Of a stretch of DNA of 64,000 nt, positions 36,801 through 48,180 are shown piece by piece. Within the stretch, counting starts at the first letter, position 1; every line of letters starts with the position of its first letter. The DNA comes from Oreocharis arfaki (taxonomy: Eukaryota; Chordata; Aves; Passeriformes; Paramythiidae). The notes below the pieces were generated by a model that saw nothing but the letters and a program-made list of their open reading frames with translations, ran no database searches and was not told the DNA's origin. The translations under genes were made by a program, and so were the position numbers. The stretch is from the NCBI GenBank assembly GCA_013398015.1, contig VZRR01002166.1, forward strand, positions 20,625 to 84,624, in the 5' to 3' direction.

Positions 36801-39030
36801 GCAAACAACTGCAATTCTAACCCAGAGTGACTTGGTTTGAGGTGTGTTTTTAATAAGATATTTGAAATGCCATGAGAGTCGAATGCAGTTTTTGTAAACA
36901 GGACTTGGAGTATTTGAGTGCTTACATTTTGCTTTAAAATCTCCTTATTTGTTCATTAGCTAGGGGTATGTCTCTGTCCAGACTGCATGGGGTTGTATAT
37001 GATTTTCAGCACTTCCCTTTTAAATGAGAACTTTTATAAAAGAACAGGAGTTATTACAGCCCTAACTCTGTTCATAGTTAGAGAAAAAAGTAAATAAAAA
37101 GTCTAACAACCATCATCAGTCTGTAGGAGCAAGAATGAGAAGAGCTAACGATCGCTATCCAAGTGATAAATGGGGGAACCGTCTGAGAGGGCTTTGGCAA
37201 CAAGAGAAGACAGATGAAGGCAAAATGGCTCCTCTCTGCATGCCTTTTGTTCTTTGAGGACTATTATGATTAAAGATTATTTAGCAATCTAGCTCCTAAC
37301 CTGTGCTTAAATGATGTTGTGTGTGAACTGGCACACAGTAATAAATTAGAGCAATTAGTGACTACATATCGCGCTTTTTCTTATGGAAGTGGTGTGCCCA
37401 CGTGGAAAGGGAGAACCTGATTTCAGGGCTGAGCACGTACCTGTGGGAAACACATGTTGGGATGTTTTCACTGAGGGTCCTACCCTCTCTAGTGGATGGA
37501 CTCTCATCATTGGCTATGGGACTGGGATGCAGGATGTCGGAGAGTAGCCTGTGTGGAGCACTCATGCTAGAAGGTGGCTGAAAGGATTGAAATGGGATTT
37601 AGGGAGTTCATTTTCAGAACAGTTTTGATCAGACCTGAGGGGATTTGATTTGCTGTGTTTAGACTGTTTTGAATGGTTCAGTTAATGACAATCCTTCTAG
37701 GGGGAAGCATTGTTCTTTTAATGCCGGACCAGCCCAGTTCAGCAAGCAGGCAAGGACCAGGCTCTCCAGAGGCACCTTAGGAAACTTCCATGGTACATAA
37801 GATGGTGCTTAAAGTTCATCATAAGTGTTTTAATGTGGAAAGATGAGCTTAAGTGTGTGTAAAGAGCTTTATGGGATTGGGCTACGAGGGTGAGACGGAC
37901 ATGCCTTTTTCTTTGTGCTTCTGGAAAGGTCACTGACTTGGTAGATCCTGCCCTCACAGAAACTATGGCTCTTTCCTTTGTCGGATTTACCTGGAGCAGA
38001 GTTTCTGGAAGCAGGAGGTTGGGTAAGATGTGGTGGCAGGCTGCCTGGTCCTGTCAGTACCAGTGAGGGACTGCAGCCATCCCGGGGGAGAGCTGGGTGC
38101 TGTCTCACCCGCTTTGTCAGCAGCTGGAAATGGCCTCTTACAGGGCACGTTGCTGCTGCCTCCAGTGTGAGGTGTCATTGGTGCGTGGCCTTTATGGGGC
38201 TCATTTCCCAGCTGCTCCCTTAGGACGTAAGGCCAACTGCCTGTGGTCTCACTATCATCCTCTGGTTTGTAAACTGTGCTGACACTTTTCCCTTGCTCCC
38301 AGAGCATGTAAAACTTTAATCCTGGAGAAAAAACAAGAGTGTGAAGTTTTTAAATTAGTAAGAGTGAAACTTACTCAGTTACTCGCATATTTGCAGAAGG
38401 GTGTGCAGGGGAGACCTGTGTGATTTTGTGCATCCGTAGGAGCGAGGACTTGAAGCAAATTTTGTCTGGCTGTTTTTACCCATTTTACATTGCAATTTCT
38501 AAGCTTATTTACTGTGCTGCCATGCTGAGCCATAAGACTTGGAGCTGTACAGGAAAAACCCTTGTGCTCCTCTTCTTGTATCATTGGGGCTGAAAATAGC
38601 AAAGCAAATTTGTCTTATGGGAACAGCCAGGTTTCGTTCTCCCTTTTTATCATGTGAGGAGAGCATATGCTAAACAGTTGTACACCTTTTCTTGTGTTCC
38701 TGCATAGCAGGTGCAGCAGGAAGGGAGGTTTGGGCCATGGTGTTGTTAGAAAGAAGGATGTGAAGAAAAAGTAAAAGTGACTGCATTCTAAGAATAAATC
38801 TTACCAGAGAGGTACCTCCTGCTTTCCAAGAAGATAAAAGGCTTATATAAATAAGGTAGGCAATGAAGTTTAACTAAGAAATGGAATACCAAATTAAAAA
38901 TGCGAGTGCCAACTCACTCAATACAGTGTCAGCCCTTCTGAATATGTGCTGGTCTCTTGAACTTAGAATTGATTAATCAGTTGACTATGCCTTTCTTAAG
39001 CAAGCAGTTACATACTGGCAGGAGGAAGTA
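33843..39030. other. Non-coding stretch, no recognised gene
   Basis: Intronic-type sequence with poly-T-rich patches near 35670 and 35750, a C-rich run CCACCCCCACCCCCACC near 36088-36104, and CNE-like AT-rich pieces near 35090-35200 and 37255-37370. Short frames on both strands overlap without recognisable content. No RNA gene found. Confidence 0.5.
36082..36104. repeat. C-rich run (G-rich on the minus strand)
   Basis: Successive CCCTCCA, CCCCCA and CCCCCA units occur within about 20 bases. The minus strand has clustered G-runs that could form a quadruplex. It is isolated in AT-rich surroundings. Confidence 0.7.
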
Positions 39031-39190
39031 TAGCGGGGTTTGATCCTGTACATCAGATAATTAACTATATGTTCATATAGTGATATCTAGGCTACAATTC
39101 TATAAAGGATCATAAGTGGTAATTAGTTGACATCAATTTATTCTATTAAATTCTATAGCTGCTGCTTTAATTGAAGTGACTCATTTCCTT
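39031..39190. promoter_or_regulatory. Candidate conserved non-coding block
   Basis: AT-rich unique sequence with CAGATAATTAAC, the palindrome CTATATG-TT-CATATAG, GTGGTAATTAGTTGAC and TTTAATTGAAGTGACTCA. It ends at TTCCTTAG/GTAAGCC, where an acceptor-like and a donor-like site abut. The call is by texture only. Confidence 0.3.
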
Positions 39191-42065
39191 AGGTAAGCCT
39201 TAGTGCTGTGCTACTCTCCTGTCACAGTTCCCAATTTAGAAGTAGCTCAGTCTCACAAGATTGGCAGTGATTTGCTGTTGTGCTCAAAGTAGGTATTTTG
39301 ATGACTTCCATAGAAAAGAAAAGAGAAAAAAGTGGTGTAAAGGGAATTTTTAGAGTTATTAGTTAATACTGTATAGTTTGATCTCCAGTGCCCTTACCAT
39401 AAGGACTCAAGCTGCTGTGGGGGGAACATTTTAGATACTGACCATAGCCTTGAATGATCTTTCTCTTGTTTCCTTAGATTTTGTTTTGTATGTGCAGCAA
39501 ACTTCTTCAAAGCTGTTCATCAGCTGCTCGTGACTTGTATCACCTGAGTGTATAAGGGATGTGCCATCCATCCTGCTGGCTTTGGATGCCTCTGCATTCA
39601 CAAAGATTCAAAGAAGTGGAGAATTAGGTTTGTTTTGTTGTTGGGCATAGTAAATTAGAAAAAGGACTTGTTTTTTACCTCCTCTCAGATTTCACAGGTA
39701 CTTGGCGAAGCCTTGTGGTAGCCTTGGTGGCTTTCAAGTCTAGTTTATAAGAAGCAATGGAGGTGCAGCGAGTGTCTGTGCTGTTTACTAACTTCAGAGA
39801 TAAAAGTGCTTGGCAGATGGGGTCTCTGAAGTGTTCACAAATTCATGTTGTGCTTCAGGGGACTTGGCCTGCTTAGTCTGGTGTCACATCCCTGAACTAG
39901 ACACAGGATGCACTGCTCCATCTTTGTGATTTTAGGGGGAGTCATGCTTAACAAAAATACCTCATTTTGTTACCAGAATGAACCTGTGCAAATAGGCAGT
40001 TGATTGCCACATCAACTTAGATGGTGCATTTACTAACCAATTTTGGAGATAGACAGTAAATTCCCTTCCTTCTCAGTTTTTCTTCAAGAAAGGCCTGAAG
40101 TCTTACCTTAGGCCTAATCTTTTGCATTAATGTTCTGTAATGAGTTGACTCCTCTGTTTTCTTTGAATTTCTTACCACCCTGTTTTGGAAATCACTGCAG
40201 ACTCTGAAGAAAAGAGTCTGTAGAAAAGGCATGAGCCCTGCTGTCAGCATTTGTGACATTGCAGTGCCCTTGAGTACAGATGAGTTCTTCACCCTTCAAC
40301 CAAGAGGATGAGTTCTCTGCCTGAAACTTGGTGTCATAAAAACATGTTAATGTCTGAGAAGGGTTGCAAGGAGGCACCAAGAAGGGGATAGTCAATTTGA
40401 TCAACAATACAGGTAAAGCTTTGGGGGAAAGCCCCGAGGCCGAAGACCATGAGAGCTTGGTGACCTCCTTGAGGAGCAGGTGGGTAAGTGACTTGCTGGA
40501 GAAGGGAGTGAGGGGCAGGTGGGCATAGCTGAACACTGGTTAGGGGAGTAAGAGGACTTTGCACAAGGAAAGACTTTGATGCTTGAGTAGGTCTGGACAG
40601 CAAGAGGGTCAGGTGCTGCTAGAAGGAAGGAGCCATAAGCCTATGGGTTTTGAACCTATATTGTTCACATTTATTAACTCAAAATTACTAAAAATCTGTG
40701 GATAATCAGCTGTGTATATCTGAGTCAGAGATGATATATAGACGTAACCTTTCTGGTCCAATACGTTGTGTATATATTGGTAAGTTGCAATCTCATAGTG
40801 TTTTTTCCTATCCTGTGGTGTCCTCCTTGGCACTCCAGCCAGTGGTGGGCTGCTCCCACTTCCCTCCAGTGGTAAGGGCAGCTGGTGAGCGGTGCTGAGT
40901 GTGGTTCTCTGCAGCCTTTTTGGGATCGAAGCCTTTTGTGTGAGCAATTACCTCCTTAAGGGGGATGTTGTGAAACTCTTAAATTAGAGGCATCTTATTA
41001 GCCACACTTCATGTGCCAAGCGTTTGCTATAAAAAGATGCACCTTGCTGCTAAGACTGAGTGATTAATTTGCAAGCCAGCAAGTTGTTAGATTGTGCTAA
41101 CAATTACCATATTGGATAGCTTAAAGCCCACATGAGGGCATCGGTTACCTTGGGAGTTTATTTACAGTTCCTGATCTGTGGCAGGCAAAGAATTCGTGGT
41201 GTGACAATGACTATATCATGTCTCAGTGATCCCATCACATTTAAAAATAATGTCCGAGCTGAAAATTCTGAAAATTTTGCCCATCTCTTTGTTATGCAGG
41301 GACTCAGCTCCTTCCCACTTCAAAGCCTGGCTTCTTCCTACAAGAAGCCATCAGCCAGATGTATGTCTCTGTGGAGAACTTCCCTCCTGTGAAAATAAAA
41401 TTAAGAATCCAGGAAACTTGTGTTTTGCCCTCAAATGAAAATGTTACCTTTTAGACTAGAACTGTATAGATACTGTGACCATCAGTCTGTTTTTGTGTGT
41501 GTGTAAGCTATATATAACTTACAGTTTGCACAAGAAGCTAAAGTTTCTCTTATTGGAGTCCCTTCAGTTTGGCACCAAAAGTGTTTAATTATTTCGGCTG
41601 AGAAAGAATACGATTGACTTTGTAGTCCAGTGGTCTCAAAGTCTCACATTCTTCAAGGCACAGGTGAAAACAGTTGGTGGTGATGGTGGCAAAGACAAGG
41701 AGAAAGTCACTGCCTCAGCTCTTTTTCTGATAAGAAATGATGTCCTATAAAGTGACAATGAAATTCTCATGGTATTCTTTTTTTGCAAACTGATATCCAT
41801 CCAACCAAGAGCTGTTGCTCTCTCCAGGACTCGGTGTGAGCATTGACACTGATGTTAACAGCCTTCCTCTGCAGCAGTGGCACCTGGGAAGACAAAAATA
41901 GATGTGCCCCAAAACACCCATCCCTTCAGGAGATTTTTGACCTGCATCCTTGCTTATGTAAAGTTTTCATACCTTTTGTCTCTCTTTTTTCCAAGTGGTT
42001 TTATTCATTCTGACTTGTGATCAGGCCCTGTTTTAATAACTCCTGAGCTGCTGTTGTCCTCGCAG
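39191..42065. other. Non-coding stretch, no recognised gene
   Basis: Intronic-type sequence. Overlapping minus-strand frames at 40017-40603 (89-114 codons) were examined for retroviral or LINE similarity and show none that I recognise. Confidence 0.5.
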
Positions 42066-42137
42066 AGCAGAGAGGAGGACTTTGCATGTCAGAAACCTTC
42101 AGCGGTGGGCAACACACAAAAGGTCATCGTCCGGCTG
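42066..42137 (+). other. Candidate exon, 72 nt, phase 0-0
   Basis: The acceptor context GCTGTTGTCCTCGCAG ends at 42065 and the donor CTG/GTGAGA begins at 42138. The enclosed 72 bases are exactly 24 codons with no stop, beginning SREEDFACQKPS and ending KVIVRL. They keep three CpGs in otherwise CpG-poor DNA. The peptide is mixed in composition, like ordinary protein, but I cannot assign it to a family. It is the best splice-flanked coding-like piece I found, though still unproven. Confidence 0.22.
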
Positions 42138-42974
42138 GTGAGATTCATGGGCCCTGGGCGGCCAAGCTGCTTCCCTCCTCCTCATTCCCTGCATACCTCT
42201 GTGCCCATGTCATTGCTGGGCACTCTCCCTCTCTCTTTCCCTTGTATTACCACTATTATTTTTTTGAATGTCAAAATGAATGATGGTAACTTCCTCCTGT
42301 AAAAAAGTTTTGGGGAAAAGCAGTGCTGTGAACTCTGGCAGCCCAGGCGATGCACAAGGGAACAATGTCGCCCTTGTTCTGCTCTCCCTTTCGGGCATCC
42401 ACAGCTCATCCAGCCCCGGAAGCCCAGCTCTGTCCCAGGGACACGGGGCAGGCACGAGGACATGGCATGCTGTGCCAGCTTGGTGCTTGCAAAGGCTGGC
42501 ATGTCCCTTGGCATCATGGTGGTGTGGCACTTGGGACAGCACCATGTCATCTGTACAGCTTTATTAGCTGTGGGGCTCAGATGAGTTGCTTTGGGGGTTT
42601 TCTTGTTATTTGTTTGCTGTTCTGGTGCAGTCCTGCAGCCCAGTTAGATTTAACAAGATGATTCATAGCCATTTAGTCTCTGTCATCATCATATTGATTC
42701 TGCAATCATCACTAAGAGATCTCTATTACTATCTCTTTCCCTTGGCTTTTGGTAAATTTTCTGCCTTCTGTCTCTGGTAAAGCCAGTAGTAGATGACAAA
42801 AATGCTTTGAAATTATGCTAAAAGAACTACAGCTGGTATAAATAGATTTTACTTTGATGTAGCTGATCTGATTTGTGTTACCTGTGTAGTAAGGATCAGG
42901 CCTTAACTGTTCATTTAACTCTGTTACTTTTGTTAAAAAACAATACTCAGCAGTGAATTCCTTTTCATTCTCAG
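42138..42974. other. Non-coding stretch between two exon-like pieces
   Basis: Nothing identifiable. Forward and reverse frames of 95-122 codons around 42182-42661 overlap and look like chance frames in a locally GC-rich part. Confidence 0.45.
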
Positions 42975-42999
42975 AACCATCTCCAGCTCAGGGTCTGAG
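42975..42999 (+). other. Candidate 25-nt microexon
   Basis: The pyrimidine tract TTCCTTTTCATTCTCAG ends at 42974 and a textbook donor GAG/GTAAGTG begins at 43000, enclosing only 25 bases. Both sites score well by eye. A 25-nt exon would shift the frame, so it would need to lie in a UTR or be an alternative exon. Real microexons do look like this, but a chance pair is equally possible. Confidence 0.15.
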
Positions 43000-44164
43000 G
43001 TAAGTGATTGGCACTATGCCACAAAGGTGGCTCAGGTCACAGTGGTTTGGGGCTGACCATAAGAATGGTATGAACATGTTAGCAAAAACAGCAGAGCGCT
43101 TGGGAGCGTCTAATGCAAAATGGAACAAGTTGTCAATCAAACTCAGCATTTCAGTTGGAAAGGTTGATTTCTTAGGGAATGCTCATAGTCAAAATATTTT
43201 GAATAGATCAGCCTGTGGTCTTTCTCCTTTCTGTGTAGACATAGGTTTTCTCCAAGGAGGACTTCCTGGTCTGTGAGAAAACCAGGTGCCTGACACACCA
43301 GTAAGACCTGCCATGAATGATTTGTGCAGAAACCAAGGGGAAAATTGCCTAGAATGGGAAAGGAAATGGAAAATTGTGTGGGCGTTTTTTTGGTGACAAG
43401 ATACAGAGTGGAGGTAAAAGAAGACAAGACCACTGTTATTGCTAAGTTTTAGCATTAGCTAATTATTAGCAGTTAACAAACAGGGCAATGTTATTGCTAG
43501 TAAATTGCTAGTAGCTAACAAAAATCTGAGCAGAAGCACTAATTTTTCCTCCTTGCATCTGAACCCTCTGTGGTGGTACAGACTTTGCACTTATGTGTTG
43601 TAGCCATCCAGAGTAGTTAAGGGAAAAAAGGTGGAGATATAATCAGAGTTTGGACAGAAGAGTTGCCTGCAGAGGGAAGTGTCATTTAGATTTTGGTATT
43701 ATAAAAAATTTAAGGTAATCAGTCTAGACACAGAAGTGAAAGAGAGGCTATAACCTCAATGGCCATATGCTACAAAAAACAAGCAGGAGGAGGATCAGTG
43801 TAGTGCAATATAAACTGCAAACCCTCTCCACTGGACTTAGCAGGACTTAAAATAAACGGGAAGATAATAGTGCGTCAAGTACAACAGAAGAGAAAAATAC
43901 TCCAGCGCTGCTGAAGAGGTCAGAGTCTGCTTTAAAAGCTGTTATGAGCAATGCCTCACTTTCTGAAACCATGATCTGGGGTCCTTGGTTTGTGCCAGGA
44001 CGCAGCACAGAGTGTGTGTACAACTACTGAACTGAGTCAGGAGAGGAGGAACATGTAAAATCTCTCAGCAGTGACATGAGGGGATGCTCACATTTCCCAC
44101 AAAGGAGAAACACTGAAAGAAAAAAAGCCTATGGCTTGATGTCCAGGGATTTACTGTTGCAAGT
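43000..44164. other. Non-coding stretch with a local AGCTAA/ATTGCTAG repeat patch
   Basis: Around 43438-43525 short words recur imperfectly (TTATTGCTA, TTAGC, ATTGCTAGTA, GTAGCTAACA), giving a small degenerate tandem-like patch. No gene recognised. Confidence 0.45.
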
Positions 44165-44265
44165 ACATGTGCCTCAGTTTCTCCATCTGTAAAATTATCA
44201 TAAGGGCTTCTTCAGGAAACGTATTTGGAGATACTTTCTATAAAAAGCTGCAGTAAGGCTTGAGG
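44165..44265 (+). mobile_element. MIR/CORE-SINE-like remnant
   Basis: TGTGCCTCAGTTTCTCCATC followed directly by TGTAAAATTATCATAAGG (44168-44205) is a close match to the best conserved part of MIR-type SINEs, TGCCTCAGTTTCCTCATCTG then TAAAATGGGGATAATAA. The sequence to its right is more diverged. The limits are approximate. MIR-type elements are ancient in amniotes, so the survival of this stretch is unremarkable apart from its clarity. Confidence 0.65.
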
Positions 44266-46864
44266 AGATACCTGACTGTGCCCAGGAAACACTTGGGAGT
44301 TAAGCAAATGTCCTCTTGAAAATGAAGCCAAATTTCCATGCCTGCAGGAAAGTGGTTGTGCCTTTCCTGAAAAGATGGCATTTCTATTAATTCTCGGCAA
44401 GGGACATGACAGTGTTTGCAGCATTAATGGAGTTGTCTGTCTGAGGAGGAAATGTAGGACTGTTAATCATGGGCCCTTTTTTTCTTCTGCGTTTGCTTTG
44501 GTCCTTGATTGTTACATCGATATTTAGCATTTGTCTTAAGTTCATTTTAGTTCTGTCTCATTACATGTACTTGTTACTTGTGCTGCTGCTGATTTGAGAA
44601 GCACTCCCAAAATCATGGGGATTTTTCTGACTTTGTACCATTCTTTGAATTATGTGTTCTACAAGTTTTTCATGCATCACAGACTTTTTTTTTTTTTGGC
44701 TGTAAGTCAGAATAATGTTCCTGGGGATGATGAGAGTTCACTTTTTCACCCATTTGCTTGTCTCCCAAATGCAGCAAGAAGCTTTTTTGTTGTGTGCTTG
44801 ATTCCATCCTCCCACGCTCTTCTGGCTTAAAAAAGGGCAATTACCCAAAATTCACACTTACCTTGTCACCTGTAGACAAGCATCTCTGGTGCCTGGTGCG
44901 AGCTGCTCCATATTGTCTGACAGGCTGGTCTACTGGGATGGGGAATTGCCTGGGCTGGGAAGGAGCCCATGGATGGACCAGGCTCCAGCACTGAGACAGT
45001 GTCACAGCTGCGTGTGTGTGTACAGGCAGCGGTTGTGTGCGGGTGTGTACATACAAAGTAGGGTGCTTGTGTGTGTGCAGGTTTGTTGGATCGTCTGCAA
45101 AAGCCTGCCTAGAAACCTCTGTGAGGCCTCCTAGACCTGCTGGCACTGAAGCTTCCCACTGCCCGCTGTCCTGATTGCCAGAGAGCTGCTTTGGGATTGG
45201 GGAAGGTAGGATATTAAACAGGAAATAGTACATCCAGTGTGCCTAGAAGGCTCAGAAGTCATGGTCTGCAGTCCATGTCAGCAAAAGGCAGTGCTGGCTG
45301 TTTGGGGAAGCCTTTCTCCTGAAGGCACTTTGGGTTTCACTTGCTGCAGCTTTGGTTCACCTTCTCCCAGCTGCTCTGAACTAGAGGTCAGGGCACACTG
45401 CGAAGCAGAAGAATTTGTATTTCTTGCAAAGCTTTTAATCATAGCAGTGGTAACCCTAGTTGGTCTCCTTTTAATTTGTGAATTATTCACACGTAGTAGA
45501 AAAGGCAAAATGTGTTGAATGAGTTTTTCATGATTAATGGTTTTGTCCGGAATTATTGCTGGTGAAGATGCAGTTGTAGGGCAGTATTTTATATTTTGGC
45601 TGACATATAAAAGCAAGGGAGAGCCAATTTTTTTTTTTTTTAAATTTAATAGAGAGTTCAGAACGTCTGTCTCTTTATTGGCTTTATTTTTAGGGATATA
45701 GACGAAGCAGATTTTAAATTGTGAGTAATTTAATTTTAATTAGTTCTACTAAAAGCTTTATTACTCTTTCCTGTTCTCTTTCCATGAAAGTGATAGCAAG
45801 GCAAATATTTGTGATCCCGAGTGCTGTAAGAAGGTGCTGTTTTTCAGACCTCCTGGCACAGCTTGTCAGCATCTCTAAAATTCTTTGTAATCCCAAAAGC
45901 CTGCACTTCTGAAGTACTCAGCTCTGCCCAGAAAAGCTCTGACAAATGGTATCTGTGCCAGGGAGTGGGCTGAGGTTATTAAAGAATTTGTTGTTATGGT
46001 TATTTTAGCGAGTGAGTTGCTTGTTCGTAGGGGGTTTCCCCCCCCTCAAGAAGCTTGTTAGATATAGATCAGCAGTATCTGCTATCTGTAGGCTTTGAAG
46101 TTGTTCTTACCCAAAAATGAAGGAACTAAAAGAAACATCCAAACAATCAAAAACCTGAAAAACTGAGAAAAGAAAAACAAAACCAAAAAATCCCCGACCC
46201 GGTGTAAGAGTTACCGCTGCCTGTTCTGTGGCACCCTGAGGCAGAATTTTGTTGCTCTCTCAGCTGGTCAAAGCTCTGCTGATGGAGGGTGGGGGAGATT
46301 GTAAACCCTTTGGGCAGTACTGGGGACTGCAGCCACTTGCTCCTCTCCTTTATTTACTTTCATGAGGTTAAAATTTTGAAAATCATCCATCATGGGACAT
46401 CCTGCCTAAACCTCCCATTGCTGTTGTTTCATGCAGAAATTAATTTGCATTATAATAGAAAAACAGGGTGCAAATTCAGAAAGGAAATGGTTTTTAAAGT
46501 TGCAAGACACAGTGATCCATGCTGGTCAGTAGACTGGTTCAGCTGGCCTGTGGAAGTCTTCTCTGGTAAGGTCCTTCCAAGCAGTTGCCCCTTTTCCTGG
46601 ATCTTGGTGCATTTCCTCAGTGTTGCCTCCATTGCTGCTAGACCACAGGGCAGGGACCAGGAATGTGCCTGGGAGCTAGCAGTGGTTGCTGGAGGGCATC
46701 ACTAGTGCCTTTCCCAGGGGGCAGGGACAAACGTGCAGTTTATTTCAGCCTGCTGTGGCCCTCAGCTCTCTCTGCCCAAGATTTCCAGCTTGCCTTGAGG
46801 TTTTGTGCTATATTTGGGTTAACCAGCGGATGCTATCAGATGTCCTTGCCACTGGAGAGCTGCT
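44266..46864. other. Non-coding stretch, no recognised gene
   Basis: Intronic-type sequence with poly-T at 44685-44697 and 45628-45641, a GT-rich patch at about 45010-45080, and an A/C-rich patch near 46130-46190 that is opposite in orientation to the T/G tracts elsewhere. No gene recognised. Confidence 0.5.
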
Positions 46865-47015
46865 AGGCTCGGCAGGAGAGCTGCTGCAAGGTCATGAGTT
46901 ACCTCGTTTGTCACTGCTGCCCTCCACCGCGATGGAATGTGCTCCCGAGGCAGCTCCGCGTCGCTTGCCCAGCCCCGGCGATGGGAGGAACCCTCACAAA
47001 GGGGGCTGCCACGCG
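46865..47015. promoter_or_regulatory. Isolated CpG-rich patch inside AT-rich intronic DNA
   Basis: About a dozen CpGs fall within 150 bases (ACCGCGATGG, TCCGCGTCGC, CCCCGGCGATGG, CCACGCGTG) where neighbouring kilobases are nearly CpG-free. A forward frame is open through it and ends at 47033. It could be an alternative promoter, an unmethylated enhancer core, or an exon of an alternative transcript. TTTTGTAG/GTTAAT just after it is not a strong donor. The product, if any, is unrecognised. Confidence 0.5.
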
Positions 47016-47690
47016 TGTCCTTTTGTAGGTTAATGACTTCTGCTGGCCCTCCTGCGCTTGTCCTGGCTTAGTCTGACTCTTCCTGTGCCTTTCTCAGGGC
47101 AAAGTTTGTCCAGGGCAGGTTTGCGTGTCCAAGTGACCTGTTGTGCATCCCAACATTTGGATCTCCGTGATTGCTGTGGGACTGTTGTGTCACTAAGAGG
47201 GACATTTGGCTCTTACTGCTGCCGCTGCTAGTTACTTGTAGTGGCAACACAGCCAGTCAGCCAGTCTGTCTCTCTCACACTGTTGTTGTTTGTCCCAGAA
47301 ACTATTTTTTATTTTCCTTTTTCTTCCTTTTTTTTTCCTTTTTCGAAAAATCTTTGAGGCTCTCGTCTAGCCCGATCTGGCCTCCCTGGGCTCACTGTTT
47401 GTAAACAGCACCAAAACCCACCCCCAGCTGACCACTTGTGTGCCGCGGACTTCGCTGCATAGCATGAAAATGCAGCTCAGCTGAGTGTGATGATGGCTTT
47501 AGAAAAACAAGGAGGGGGAAAAAATTCCAAATGGGATTCTCTCAGGTAATCGCTCAACGAAGCAACACAAGTGCTAATTACTGCTCTGGGTGACAGGTGG
47601 AATTATCCAAGTGTAATGCTGCTTTCAGGTTGAAAAAAGAAAAAGGGCTATATTTACAAAAAATAAGTTATTTAACACTCAACAGGGTGC
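47016..47690. other. Non-coding stretch, no recognised gene
   Basis: Contains a T/C-rich tract near 47305-47345 and no gene-like structure. Confidence 0.45.
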
Positions 47691-48180
47691 ATCTTGGCTA
47701 GCATTGCAATGCACCTATTAAATTTTTAGTGCCAGATTATTATTCACAGCCAGGGTACAGAAGTTGTGGAGCAGCATAACCCAAGCAACAATTATTAATT
47801 AATCAGGTGTTGAAAGTGCCTAAAGAGAGCAGTAGGCAAATGATAAGAGCCTCCCTGGGATACAATATACTTTTTTCTTTTTTTTTTCCAGATTGCAAAT
47901 TAGTTAGAGCGTGTATCATAATGTGTTGTCCCCTTAGCAGATATTGCATCCATTATTCTTTCTACTCATATTAATAAACCCATTGATGAATACCCTCATT
48001 CTGTACACTGTTCCCCAAAATGATTTGCAATTGAAAAACCTTTTAACTCTGCAACTGTTTGTACCGAAAGGCAACTTTGGGAGATACTGTAAATTATTTT
48101 GACGGATTTGAAAATGCTGTTTATATCCATTAGTTGCTACAAATGCCAGGGTGCTGTGATTTAACTGCCTCATTCTTCCT
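47691..48180. promoter_or_regulatory. Candidate conserved non-coding block
   Basis: A long repeat-free block with AACAATTATTAATTAATCAG, AGGCAAATGATAAG, GCAAATTAGTTAG, TATCATAATG, CATATTAATAAACCC, CCCATTGATG and GATTTGCAATTG. The minus-strand frame at 47934-48173 is not recognisable. Motif density and absence of simple repeats suggest an enhancer-type conserved element; this has not been aligned. Confidence 0.38.

Noticed and set aside
40017..40603. Minus-strand frames that might be retroviral or LINE coding remnants
   Set aside because: No reverse-transcriptase, integrase or gag motif could be found; no LTR or CR1 sequence adjoins.
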